Positions 1 to 9,219 of a stretch of 64,000 nucleotides of DNA are shown here, piece by piece. Below the pieces are notes generated by a model. That model saw nothing but the letters and a program-made list of their open reading frames with translations. It ran no database searches and was not told where the DNA came from. The stretch lies in assembly GCA_947493325.1 (NCBI GenBank), contig CANLQI010000001.1, positions 1,565,375-1,629,374 on the forward strand, written 5' to 3'. Each line of letters begins with the position of its first letter. The first letter of the stretch is position 1. The translations under genes were made by a program, and so were the position numbers. This DNA comes from an uncultured Sphingomonadaceae bacterium. GTDB taxonomy: Bacteria; Pseudomonadota; Alphaproteobacteria; Sphingomonadales; Sphingomonadaceae.

Positions 1-1700
1 TGGCCGAACACACCCTGCCGTGCGGCCTGTTCATTGGAGGAACCGAACAGGCTTCCCAGAAATGCCGAAAAACCATCCACGGGTCTCTCCAGATAATAGG
101 CATGATAATCGCCTTCAATCTTAGCCAGTTCAGCGGCTTTGGCCAAAGCCTCATCCAGCGATCCGAAACTGTCGACCAGGCCAAGCTGGCGCGCGGCACC
201 GCCATCCCAGACGCGGCCCTGCCCGATGGCATCAATTTCTTCGGGCGTTTTACCGCGGTTTTCCGCCACGATGCCCAGGAATTTGCCGTAGTTATGTTCA
301 ATGCTGGATTGCAGCACGGTATCGAGACTTTCATTGAAGCCGCCCACAAGATCGGGCTGGCCCGATAGAGGCGTAGTCGTCACGCCGTCGGCATTAATGC
401 CATATTTCGCGAGCGCCTTTTCAAAACTTGGCAATACCGCAAAAATACCGATGGATCCGGTAATCGTCGACGGCTCCGCCATAATATGGTCACCAGCCGT
501 CGCCACCCAGTAACCACCGCTGGCCGCGACATCGCCCATGGAAATTACCACCGGAATTTTCTTGGCACGATATGCCTCCATCGCAAGGCGCATCTGCTCC
601 GACGCCAATGCGGAACCGCCCGGTGAATTGACTCGCACCACCAGTGCTTTCAAATCTTCCTCGGCAAGGCCTTTGTACAGCAGTTCGGCGATCCGGTCGC
701 CTGCTGCTGACCCCGGTCCGGTATCGCCGTCCACAATCACGCCGGAAATCGTGGCAACGCCAATCCGGTCGCCCGATGTATCGGCTGCATTGGCAGTCAG
801 CCACAGATCCAGAGGCGTATGATCATAATTGCCGGCCTCGCCATCTTCATCAAAACCGGCTTCTTTCGCCACATGGCGGCCAAATTCAATCCGGCTGCCG
901 AGTTTATCGACTAGGCCGTTGTCGAGCGCCATTTTTCCAAGATCGCCATTGGCCTGCGTCACGGCTGCGGCGGGATCGCTGGTTACCGCGTCCAGTTTCG
1001 CATTGGGCCGCGCTTTGGCAACTTCCTCTTTCCACCCAGACCAGAGAGCATCGGAAAGCGCCTGCGCATTTTCCTTGGCCTCTGCAGACTGGCTGTCACG
1101 GCTATAGGGTTCAACCGCGGATTTATATGTGCCGACTTTATAGATATGCGCCGTAACGTCCAGATTATCGAGCATTTCGCCATAATAGAGGCGGCTGCCG
1201 CCCGGGCCGCTGAACAACGCGCCGCCCATGCTATCCATCCAAATTTCATCGGCATGCGCCGCAAGCTGATAGCTGTCATCATAATAGGCTGTGGCAAAGG
1301 CATAAACCGGCTTGCCCGATTTTTTAACATTTTGCAGAGCTTCACCAATACGGGTCAAGCTGACCTGTCCGCCGCCCATGAAACCGTCGAGGTCAAGCAC
1401 AAGCGTTTTGACATTATCATCGTCAACTGCGCCTTCAATCGCGCGCACTATGTCGCGCAGTTGATATTCCTGAATGGGCGCAGCGCCGCTGCGCAGCACG
1501 GCAAATGGATCAACTTCGGATTTTTCCTCCACGACCACGCCGTCAAGATCGAGGAGAAGCGCGCCTTCCTTGATCGCCGCAGGGTTGGGCGAGGAGGACA
1601 TCACCACGATAAGCAGGATGTAGAAGAGCAGCATGAACAAAAGGACCAGACCGTCCTTTATGGTCACTAAGACTTTCCAGCTTTTTTTCACGAAATCCAT
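1..1700 (-). CDS. sppA: Signal peptide peptidase SppA, 67K type (3' end cut by window)
   Basis: Membrane-bound serine protease that degrades signal peptides left in the inner membrane after secretion. Reading starts at the ATG complementary to 1698-1700 and stays open to the window edge, giving about 566 residues of a family usually a little over 600 long, so only the C-terminal end is missing. Residues about 12-32 form one hydrophobic anchor near the N-terminus. The second protease-fold repeat shows NSPGGSALASE, then GDVAASGGYW with the nucleophile serine in ASGGYW, then GSIGIF and GRVWDG, all hallmarks of SppA. It is transcribed away from the bufferin operon, with a terminator-like hairpin between. 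The identification is secure; the start is supported by the position of the membrane anchor. Confidence 0.93.
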   Translation of the reverse strand, partial: MDFVKKSWKVLVTIKDGLVLLFMLLFYILLIVVMSSSPNPAAIKEGALLLDLDGVVVEEKSEVDPFAVLRSGAAPIQEYQLRDIVRAIEGAVDDDNVKTLVLDLDGFMGGGQVSLTRIGEALQNVKKSGKPVYAFATAYYDDSYQLAAHADEIWMDSMGGALFSGPGGSRLYYGEMLDNLDVTAHIYKVGTYKSAVEPYSRDSQSAEAKENAQALSDALWSGWKEEVAKARPNAKLDAVTSDPAAAVTQANGDLGKMALDNGLVDKLGSRIEFGRHVAKEAGFDEDGEAGNYDHTPLDLWLTANAADTSGDRIGVATISGVIVDGDTGPGSAAGDRIAELLYKGLAEEDLKALVVRVNSPGGSALASEQMRLAMEAYRAKKIPVVISMGDVAASGGYWVATAGDHIMAEPSTITGSIGIFAVLPSFEKALAKYGINADGVTTTPLSGQPDLVGGFNESLDTVLQSSIEHNYGKFLGIVAENRGKTPEEIDAIGQGRVWDGGAARQLGLVDSFGSLDEALAKAAELAKIEGDYHAYYLERPVDGFSAFLGSLFGSSNEQAARQGVFG

Positions 1701-1820
1701 ATGCTCTGCACCCCAATGCCTCTTTTAAGCTCCAATGTTGCTGTGATTTAGGGATGCAAGCGCGAAAATACCAGCGGTTAATCCACCAATGCGGTGCGTG
1801 TTTCGACCAACATGCACATG

Positions 1821-1849
1821 AAAAGGGGCGCTGCCGCATCGGCAACGCC
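1821..1849 (-). terminator. Probable terminator of the bufferin-sigF-nrsF operon
   Basis: On the minus strand GGCGtTGCCG-ATG-CGGCAgCGCC forms a strong stem with one internal mismatch, followed by CCTTTTC. It lies 34 bases after the nrsF stop. The short T run makes it a moderate, not strong, intrinsic terminator. Confidence 0.5.
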
Positions 1850-1882
1850 TCCGAAAATCAACCGGATTGAACGGATTTCGCT

Positions 1883-2557
1883 TTACCAGCGGATAAGCCG
1901 CGGAACGACTAACCAGCCGATCAATGTGCTGATCGCAACTGCCAGCGGGAACCACACCCCATTATATGCCACCGCATTGAAGGGGCAGTGGAAACTATAT
2001 GCTGCGGCGCCAAAGCTGCCGGCGGACAGGCCGATCAGCATCCCCGTCAGTGACAGGTTGATGGGCGCGCCGCGCCGCATCCACAGCGTCATCGCGCCAC
2101 CGATAAGCAGCGAAGCCGTTACACTGGTCACCAGGCATTTGACCGAAGACACCGTGTGGAAGTCCTGCATAAAAAGCTCTGTATCGACAAGAAGCGTTAC
2201 AAAGGCCGACAGCGGAAACAACAAAGCCGCCATCACCGCCCATTTCCAATATACTGTGCCGGATGAACGTTTCTCTGACACTATGGCTGGCCGGCCCATG
2301 GAAAGCGCGGCAATGCCGGTAGCGGTGCCGAGCAGCAGCAACATGCCAAGACGCAGGAAAAACATCGGGTCCGGAATGCCTGCCATCACATCGCGGCGAA
2401 AATCGATGGTGACATATACTGCGGCCAGCGCCAGCAATGTCATGGCACCGACAATGGCGAAACCCCGCTTCAGGCTGATCGGGCTGACCGGCTGCAAATC
2501 ATCGACAAGGGCATCGATGCTGAAACCGTTTGATGAGCTGTTTATATTGTGTGTCAT
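1883..2557 (-). CDS. nrsF: NrsF-family (DUF1109) membrane anti-sigma factor
   Basis: Integral membrane protein of 224 residues with about six hydrophobic segments (roughly 33-50, 66-86, 105-125, 140-158, 168-188, 203-220). It belongs to the DUF1109/NrsF family, which holds an ECF sigma factor inactive at the membrane until metal stress is sensed. Cys141 and Cys191 are the only cysteines; in the Caulobacter NrsF two cysteines with the same 50-residue spacing are reported as needed for sensing (recalled, not checked). The gene follows the sigma factor gene by 58 bases in the same direction and is the last gene of the operon, so the inhibitor is made together with the factor it inhibits. Confidence 0.85.
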   Translation of the reverse strand: MTHNINSSSNGFSIDALVDDLQPVSPISLKRGFAIVGAMTLLALAAVYVTIDFRRDVMAGIPDPMFFLRLGMLLLLGTATGIAALSMGRPAIVSEKRSSGTVYWKWAVMAALLFPLSAFVTLLVDTELFMQDFHTVSSVKCLVTSVTASLLIGGAMTLWMRRGAPINLSLTGMLIGLSAGSFGAAAYSFHCPFNAVAYNGVWFPLAVAISTLIGWLVVPRLIRW

Positions 2558-2615
2558 GTCTTTACTTCTTTGCTTTGTAATCGTTGTATTATTACCATTA
2601 TGTGCGGCCCGAAGA

Positions 2616-3137
2616 TTATTCTTCGACGATGCTGTTGAGCTTTTTTATACCCCGGTGAATATTGACCTTTACCAAGGATTCCGACTGTGCCGTCATGGCG
2701 GAGGCTTCGGAAATGCTCAGCCCTTCGATTTTGACCAGCCGGATAACCTCGGCCTGTTTCTCTGGCAGTTTTTCGAGCAAGCTTTCGATGCTGATCTTTG
2801 CGCTCACCGCCTCAGCCTGCGGGTCGGCAACAAGATTTTCATCCAGTTCCGCTTCGTTCGCGCGGTATGTCTTGCGCAGCTGATCGATCCAGCGGTAACG
2901 CCCAATCGCGGCCAGCCATGGCAGGAACGCGCGTTCCGGATCATAGCTTGCGCGTTTGCGGTGCACGGAAATCAATGTTTCCTGAACGAGGTCTTCGAGC
3001 ACGCCCGGCGCAATTTTCGCGGCGAAATAACGACGCAGCCATTTCTCACATTCGCCGAGCAGGACAGTATAACTCTGCTTGTCACCTTTTTGTGAGGCGC
3101 GCATCAGAGTGCGGAATGTTGCATCATCTGCAATCAT
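2616..3137 (-). CDS. ECF sigma factor, SigF-like
   Basis: Sigma-70-family extracytoplasmic-function sigma factor, 173 residues. Region 2 is seen around residues 15-87 (EDLVQETLISVHRKR, then FLPWLAAIGRYRWIDQLRK) and region 4 around 115-165 (LPEKQAEVIRLVKIEGLS, then a helix-turn-helix ending NIHRGIKKL). GGGAGG stands just before the ATG. Its place between the bufferin genes and nrsF matches the Caulobacter sigF arrangement, and the likely promoter of the whole operon (5777-5802) carries the GTAACC/CGAA signature recalled for that sigma factor. I therefore infer positive autoregulation: released sigma factor transcribes bufA-bufB-bufC-doxX and its own gene. Confidence 0.88.
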   Translation of the reverse strand: MIADDATFRTLMRASQKGDKQSYTVLLGECEKWLRRYFAAKIAPGVLEDLVQETLISVHRKRASYDPERAFLPWLAAIGRYRWIDQLRKTYRANEAELDENLVADPQAEAVSAKISIESLLEKLPEKQAEVIRLVKIEGLSISEASAMTAQSESLVKVNIHRGIKKLNSIVEE

Positions 3138-3185
3138 AATATTGTCCTCCCTACCCGGGCCTTCCGTTGGTCCGCTACGTGCTGC

Positions 3186-3653
3186 TCAGTCTGCTTTGGC
3201 AAAAGTCCGGTCGCCCAGACGGTCAAGAGCAAACAGTCCGCCGCCGCGCGCGATCAGGATCAGCGCCATCGCCACCCACAGGATATGCGTCTGCCACCAT
3301 ACCGCGCTTTCCGGAAAAACGAATATCTGGATCACCATCGTCATAATCAGGATGCCGGTCGCCGCAAAGCGTGTGAACAGGCCCAGTACCAGTAATATTG
3401 GCAGGAGGTGTTCGGCATAGGTTGTCACATATGCACCGAGGTCGCCGTTCAGTATCGGCACATTGTTAAACGGCGCATCGTTAAACTGGAACAGCGCGTT
3501 TTCGCTTACCGTAAGCACGCTGCCTTCCTCAACTTTGGTTCGTGCCGAGCGCCAGAAAATACCGGCGAGCGCGATGCGTGTGAACAACAAAGCGATGCCC
3601 TCAAAAAAACGGTTATCTACTATGCCAGTGGCTTTTTTAATCAGTTCAATCAT
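3186..3653 (-). CDS. DoxX-family membrane protein of the bufferin operon
   Basis: 155-residue inner-membrane protein with about four transmembrane helices (roughly 16-34, 75-95, 98-115, 122-140). It fits the DoxX family that commonly accompanies DUF692/DUF2063/DUF2282 genes. A longer reading frame starts at 3770, but the ATG at 3653 is preferred: it overlaps the end of bufC by 8 bases, as expected for coupled translation, and the protein then begins just before the first membrane helix. The biochemical role in bufferin systems is not established; a redox or quinone-linked function is a family-based guess. Confidence 0.8.
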   Translation of the reverse strand: MIELIKKATGIVDNRFFEGIALLFTRIALAGIFWRSARTKVEEGSVLTVSENALFQFNDAPFNNVPILNGDLGAYVTTYAEHLLPILLVLGLFTRFAATGILIMTMVIQIFVFPESAVWWQTHILWVAMALILIARGGGLFALDRLGDRTFAKAD

Positions 3654-4470
3654 TATCTGTCTCTTCCCTGTTGCTGTTACTTGCCGCCACTTCATCCTGC
3701 AGTCCGTCAGGAGCAACAAACGCGCCTGCTTCAATGACTGCGAAAACAAGCGGCTGCACATTGTCTTCACCTACCAGTTCGACCGCTTTTTCAAGAAGGT
3801 TACACATCAGCATATTATTTTCGGGATTATCGGCCACAAAGCGCGCAAGCCCGGCAGTTTCAGCGGGCCAGGGATGGAAAAAAACCTGTGCTTCCGGGCG
3901 GATAGTCGCCACGGCCGCAGCATTGCGGTGCGCGGCCAATTCGGTCAGTTCCTCGGCCACTGGCGCGCCAGCCTGTGTTATATGCAGTGACGGATGCCCG
4001 GCAACGGGCAAGGCCATCAGCGCCTCTTCATCCAGCCCGGCAATATATTGCATGGTGAGTGGCGGCGCATCGGCGGCATGATAGCTTTGCAGCCAGCCCA
4101 TTTCGATGGCGGCCAGGTCGGCGCTCGCCGCATCCATATCCAGCACACGCAGATAATCTGCAAATCCCTGGCCGATATCCATCATCGCGCGGGCTTTAAC
4201 CGCATCGCGCTCCACAAAATCGCGGCATATGGTGTTGAAATGGCCCTCCCCGTGCAGCCTGTCCAGACGGCTCATGGTGCGCGGGAACGTGTCCTCCATC
4301 GCCACCAACCGCGCATGCGACACGGTATTGGCATGAGCTTTCAATCCCATGATGGTGCGTGACGGGGGGCCTGCGAAAAGGTCTTCGGGACAATGACCAG
4401 GGCCATTGTGCAGCGTATCCAGAAAGTAACGCTGTCCCTGTGCAAGACTGTAATCGTCCTTGTCAGGCAT
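3646..4470 (-). CDS. bufC: DUF2063-type partner protein of the bufferin-modifying enzyme (BufC)
   Basis: 274-residue soluble protein of the DUF2063 family. The N-terminal part (residues about 10-110) is the DUF2063 domain, helical and containing the family-type HARLVAMEDTFPRT segment; the C-terminal part is a second, less conserved domain. In known systems (bufferins, methanobactin MbnBC) such proteins bind the leader or signal region of the precursor peptide and hand it to the DUF692 iron enzyme. It overlaps bufB by 8 bases and is overlapped by doxX, so the three are translationally coupled. Family assignment is firm; the partner role is inferred from characterised relatives. Confidence 0.85.
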   Translation of the reverse strand: MPDKDDYSLAQGQRYFLDTLHNGPGHCPEDLFAGPPSRTIMGLKAHANTVSHARLVAMEDTFPRTMSRLDRLHGEGHFNTICRDFVERDAVKARAMMDIGQGFADYLRVLDMDAASADLAAIEMGWLQSYHAADAPPLTMQYIAGLDEEALMALPVAGHPSLHITQAGAPVAEELTELAAHRNAAAVATIRPEAQVFFHPWPAETAGLARFVADNPENNMLMCNLLEKAVELVGEDNVQPLVFAVIEAGAFVAPDGLQDEVAASNSNREETDND

Positions 4471-5359
4471 ATGTCAGTGCCGGTTGCAAGACGGCGGTAA
4501 CCTTATCGGCCTCGGCCATCAGCACGGAATATTCCGGGACATCGGTGTCCCATTCGATCAATGTCGGCATAGGCCCGGCGCGCCCTATAAAACGCCGGTA
4601 AAGCGCCCATGTGATATCGGTTACACGCGAACCATGATCGTCGATCAGTAATGGCCCCTCTGCATGCGTTTCTGTGGCATGCCCGGCGAGATGCATTTCA
4701 CCAACAATATCGGGATTGATTGCATCAATATAATCTTCGGCGGACAGGTTCAGGTTGGTACAGCTGACCTCGACATTATTGACATCGAACAACAGCCCGC
4801 ATCCGGCGCGCTGGCACAGCTCATGGATAAAGTCAGTCTCGTCCATTTCATCGGCAATATAGGACAGATAGCGCGAAGGGTTTTCCAGCAGGATCGGGCG
4901 TTTCAGCCGGTCCTGCACTTTGCCAACCTCACGTGTGAAATGGTCCAGAGCTTCACGGGTATAGGGTATCGGCAACAAGTCGGGCAGGCGGTCATGCGCG
5001 CTGCCGCTCCAGCTTAAATGGTCGGAAACACTGGCAGGTGCGTATCTTTCGCAAAGCGCGGCCAGTTTATCGAGCTCTTCGGCATGCACGCCGTCCACCG
5101 ATCCCAGGGACAGGCCGACGCTATGAAAACTAAGTGGGTAAGCTTCGGCGATGGCGGTAAGCCACCGATGCGGCGGGCCGCCATCACCGAAGTAGTTTTG
5201 CGGATGCACTTCCACCCATGCCGGATGCCCGGCAGGCTCCTCTCCATCGAGCACATTCTCGTAATGTGCCGCTTTCAGGCCAATGCCGACAGCGGAGGGA
5301 AGGTCGCGGCAGACCCGAGATGGCGGGGCCTGCCGGACAGGATGGTTGGAAACATTCAT
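4463..5359 (-). CDS. bufB: DUF692 multinuclear non-heme iron oxidase (MNIO) modifying a bufferin (BufB)
   Basis: 298-residue TIM-barrel enzyme of the DUF692/MNIO family, which oxidatively modifies cysteines or other residues of small ribosomal peptides. The metal-ligand motifs are visible in order: FHSVGLSLG, VSDHLSW, LLENPSRYL, LLFDVNNVEVS, MHLAGH and IEWDTDVPEY, supplying the His/Asp/Glu ligands expected for two or three iron ions. It starts 37 bases after the stop of the peptide gene bufA, its presumed substrate, and overlaps bufC. The set BufA (DUF2282)-BufB-BufC-DoxX-ECF-NrsF matches the copper-responsive bufferin operon known from Caulobacter; the exact modification in this organism is inferred. 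Confidence 0.9.
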   Translation of the reverse strand: MNVSNHPVRQAPPSRVCRDLPSAVGIGLKAAHYENVLDGEEPAGHPAWVEVHPQNYFGDGGPPHRWLTAIAEAYPLSFHSVGLSLGSVDGVHAEELDKLAALCERYAPASVSDHLSWSGSAHDRLPDLLPIPYTREALDHFTREVGKVQDRLKRPILLENPSRYLSYIADEMDETDFIHELCQRAGCGLLFDVNNVEVSCTNLNLSAEDYIDAINPDIVGEMHLAGHATETHAEGPLLIDDHGSRVTDITWALYRRFIGRAGPMPTLIEWDTDVPEYSVLMAEADKVTAVLQPALTYA

Positions 5360-5396
5360 CGCGCAAGACTAGCGTATAGCTTTTTGTGCGAAAAGC

Positions 5397-5696
5397 TTAT
5401 TTTTTGGCTACCGGCTTTGCATTGCCTTTGCGTGGTTTCAGCGAACCGCCCATTTTCTCGCAGGAACCTTTGGCAACATATTTCCAGGCATGGCCCTGAT
5501 AATCCTTGGTCGATGTGCCCGCACAAGTCGTGCCAGGTCCTGCGGCACAGTCGTTTTTGCCGGCAAGGGCAACACCATAGCATTTTTCTTTTGCGCCAGC
5601 CGCAGCAGCAGGCACCGTGGTCATCGTCGCGGCCGCAGCCATGGCGGCGGCAATAGCGCCAACTTTCAGTGTATTGCGTGTAAGTGAATTGGTCAT
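5397..5696 (-). CDS. bufA: Bufferin precursor (DUF2282), periplasmic four-cysteine metal-binding RiPP (BufA)
   Basis: 99-residue precursor. Residues 1-33 form a Sec signal peptide (basic start, alanine/methionine-rich core, AAA cleavage region), which in bufferins also acts as the leader. The mature part holds exactly four cysteines (Cys39, 50, 58, 79) with the DUF2282 pattern [23 protein letters not shown], and a lysine-rich tail. The DUF692 enzyme is expected to turn some of these cysteines into heterocycles that help bind copper. A longer frame opens at 5753, but the ATG at 5696 gives a proper signal peptide and has AAAGG upstream. It is the first gene behind the sigma-F-like promoter. Confidence 0.9.
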   Translation of the reverse strand: MTNSLTRNTLKVGAIAAAMAAAATMTTVPAAAAGAKEKCYGVALAGKNDCAAGPGTTCAGTSTKDYQGHAWKYVAKGSCEKMGGSLKPRKGNAKPVAKK

Positions 5697-5776
5697 GGGG
5701 ATTTGCCTTTCAGAAAGCGTTGGGTTTGATTTTTTCAATTCTGACACGCACAAAAATTGTTTGTGTCATGGATAAT

Positions 5777-5802
5777 TTCGCACGCTTTGCACCAAAGGTT
5801 AC
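5777..5802 (-). promoter_or_regulatory. SigF-type ECF promoter of the bufferin operon
   Basis: On the minus strand GTAACC (5802-5797), a spacer of exactly 16 bases, and CGAA (5780-5777) followed by an A/T-rich start. This is the -35/-10 pair recalled for SigF of Caulobacter. It ends about 80 bases before the bufA start codon and is the only copy I saw in the operon, so one promoter probably drives all six genes. Confidence 0.75.
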
Positions 5803-5880
5803 AGGCGGCGCGAAAAAATATCGAAAAATGCTTGCCAGACTGCTTGACCCCGCCCGCCGCAACGCCATATAGGCCGCATG

Positions 5881-5907
5881 TTAGCAGTCTTGCCAAGAGA
5901 GTGCTAA
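5881..5907. promoter_or_regulatory. CIRCE operator (HrcA-binding site) of groESL
   Basis: TTAGCAGTC - 9 bases - GAGTGCTAA. This matches the CIRCE consensus TTAGCACTC-N9-GAGTGCTAA with a single mismatch in the left arm. It lies 75 bases before groES, so the chaperonin operon should be repressed by HrcA and induced by heat. Confidence 0.92.
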
Positions 5908-5981
5908 CCGAGTCTGTGACAATATAGACTCATTAAAAGACATTTAATTCAATCACTTTTAACATGAAAGGGTGAAGTCAT

Positions 5982-6269
5982 ATGAAATTTCGTCCATTGC
6001 ACGACCGCGTACTTGTACGCCGTATTGAGGCCGAAGAAAAAACCGCTGGCGGAATCATCATTCCCGACAGCGCACAGGAAAAACCATCTGAAGGCGAAGT
6101 TGTCGCTGCGGGCGCTGGTCAGAAAGACGAAGCCGGCAAAGTTACCGCGCTTGATGTCAAAGCGGGTGACAAAATCCTGTTTGGCAAATGGTCCGGCACT
6201 GAAGTCAAAATTGACGGTGAAGACCTGATCATCATGAAAGAAAGCGATATCCTAGGTATTATGAGTTGA
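5982..6269 (+). CDS. groES: Co-chaperonin GroES
   Basis: 95-residue heptameric lid of the GroEL chaperonin. The opening [13 protein letters not shown], the mobile-loop segment [14 protein letters not shown] (residues about 17-30) and the end [16 protein letters not shown] are diagnostic. The ATG is preceded by GAAAGGGTGAAG. It is the first gene of a CIRCE-controlled operon, followed 112 bases later by groEL; that gap is filled by two palindromic repeats, unusual for this normally compact operon. Confidence 0.98.
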   Translation: MKFRPLHDRVLVRRIEAEEKTAGGIIIPDSAQEKPSEGEVVAAGAGQKDEAGKVTALDVKAGDKILFGKWSGTEVKIDGEDLIIMKESDILGIMS

Positions 6270-6280
6270 GATATTTGACC

Positions 6281-6360
6281 GTCGTTCCCGCGCAGGCGGG
6301 AACCGCTAGAATATGGCACATACATATCAGATAACGACCCCCGCCTTCGCGGGGGTGACG
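6281..6360. repeat. Double palindromic repeat between groES and groEL
   Basis: Two perfect 8-bp hairpins: GTTCCCGC-GCAG-GCGGGAAC (6284-6303) and ACCCCCGC-CTTC-GCGGGGGT (6337-6356). Their outer flanks (CGTCG and TGACG) are also roughly complementary, so the 80-bp unit can form a larger cross-shaped fold. Related units sit at 23211-23301 and inside ygfZ (24858-24877), which marks it as a dispersed repeat. Confidence 0.75.
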
Positions 6361-6366
6361 AGATAA

Positions 6367-8034
<1,668 letters not shown>

Positions 8035-8070
8035 AGTCCTCCCCACCATCTGCTTTAACCAAAGCAAACG

Positions 8071-8104
8071 AAAGGGCCGGAGCAGCAATGCTTCCGGCCC
8101 TTTT
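8071..8104 (+). terminator. Rho-independent terminator of groESL
   Basis: AAAGGGCCGG-AGCA, a short loop, and TGCTTCCGGCCCTTTT form a GC-rich stem with one bulged base followed by four T. It starts 37 bases after the groEL stop and may also serve the convergent gene at 8134-8655. Confidence 0.85.
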
Positions 8105-8133
8105 CATATGGCCGCAATCCATATGTTTCCGCG

Positions 8134-8655
8134 TTACCCCCGGAAATTCAGGAAATCACGCTTGCCGATTTCCACACCCTGCATACGCAGCAGATCATAG
8201 GCTGTTGTGACATGGAAAAATAAATTGGGCAGGTAAAAGGAAAGCAGATAATTGGTACCCGGCATGGTCAGTTCCTGATCCGGGCCGATCGGCATTGTAA
8301 TTTCGGTTTCCGCTGCACCATCAAGCACAGCATCATCATAATCGCCAACCATCGCCAGACATTTTTGCACCCGCGCGATCAAGTCGTCAAAGCTGTCTTC
8401 CGCAAATGGCATATCGATCATGTCTTCGGTCTGTTTGCCCGTAAGACGCGCGCCGCCGCGGACCGCAAACTCGCTGATCATCTGCACCTGCCAGATCATT
8501 GGATGCATATCCTCAATCAGCCGCTGTTCGAGCATGTCGCTTTCCGCCGGGCCGTTTTTCGCGGCATGGTCCCGTGCCTTTTCGAGTATAGCAGCCAGCG
8601 CCCCAAGCGCCTGCTGGGTCGTGTCTTTATATATTCTGGATATGGAAATGGACAT
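8134..8655 (-). CDS. DUF1993 domain protein
   Basis: 173-residue soluble helical protein of the DUF1993 family, a relative of DinB-like four-helix bundles, without known reaction. The family pattern HPMIWQVQMISEFA (residues about 51-64) and the tail NLFFHVTTAYDLLRMQGVEIG with DFL are visible. AGGAG lies 9 bases before the ATG. It sits 32 bases downstream of the MAPEG gene and on the same strand, so the two could be co-transcribed. Function is unknown; only the family is claimed. Confidence 0.8.
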   Translation of the reverse strand: MSISISRIYKDTTQQALGALAAILEKARDHAAKNGPAESDMLEQRLIEDMHPMIWQVQMISEFAVRGGARLTGKQTEDMIDMPFAEDSFDDLIARVQKCLAMVGDYDDAVLDGAAETEITMPIGPDQELTMPGTNYLLSFYLPNLFFHVTTAYDLLRMQGVEIGKRDFLNFRG

Positions 8656-8687
8656 TGTGGTCTCCTGTAATAGCCTTCAACAATAGC

Positions 8688-9104
8688 TTATAGTGCATAG
8701 GTCAGCAGCGATACCCCCATCACCATACCCGTGCCGAATGTTGCAAACGCGCCAAGCGCACGCCCGGCGATGAATATCTTGCTGCCCGGTGCATTATGCG
8801 ACCCCACAAGCGAGGACAGGCCAAATGCATGGGCCAGCCGTCCGATGACAAATATAATCGCGATACCTGTCACGAGCGAAGATGTCGCCCCTATCATTTC
8901 CAGCAGCGCAAGCGCGGCGATGAACAGTCCCGAATTTTCCGCCAGATTGCCGTGGCGGCGTATCTTGCGCTCCATGTCGCGGTCTTCCCCCGTGCCCAAG
9001 AATATACCCGCCTTGCTGCGATGCAGCCCGACCATAATCATTAGCACGACCTGCAGGATGATAATGGCACCGGCAGCTGCAGCGGTGATAAGTGGTATCG
9101 TCAT
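8688..9104 (-). CDS. MAPEG-family membrane protein
   Basis: 138-residue membrane protein with four predicted helices (about 5-25, 55-72, 76-94, 112-134). The segment ERKIRRHGNLAENSG between helices 1 and 2 contains the R-HGN-EN pattern typical of MAPEG proteins (membrane-associated proteins in eicosanoid and glutathione metabolism). Bacterial members often act as glutathione transferases or peroxidases, but the substrate here cannot be told. GGAGAG is 8 bases before the start. It is divergent from the LysR gene at 9220, which could regulate it. Confidence 0.85.
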   Translation of the reverse strand: MTIPLITAAAAGAIIILQVVLMIMVGLHRSKAGIFLGTGEDRDMERKIRRHGNLAENSGLFIAALALLEMIGATSSLVTGIAIIFVIGRLAHAFGLSSLVGSHNAPGSKIFIAGRALGAFATFGTGMVMGVSLLTYAL

Positions 9105-9219
9105 AAATTCTCTCCTTCAAAACAGAGAATAGCGGCGCAAAAATATGATAGCGATAGGATATAATGCACCTAACGGTTGCAAAATTGCGCCATACGTATG
9201 TTCATGATACGCACTAGAT

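Noticed and set aside
1794..3095. 433-codon plus-strand frame over nrsF and the sigma factor
   Set aside because: Antisense to two recognisable genes and without coherent protein features.
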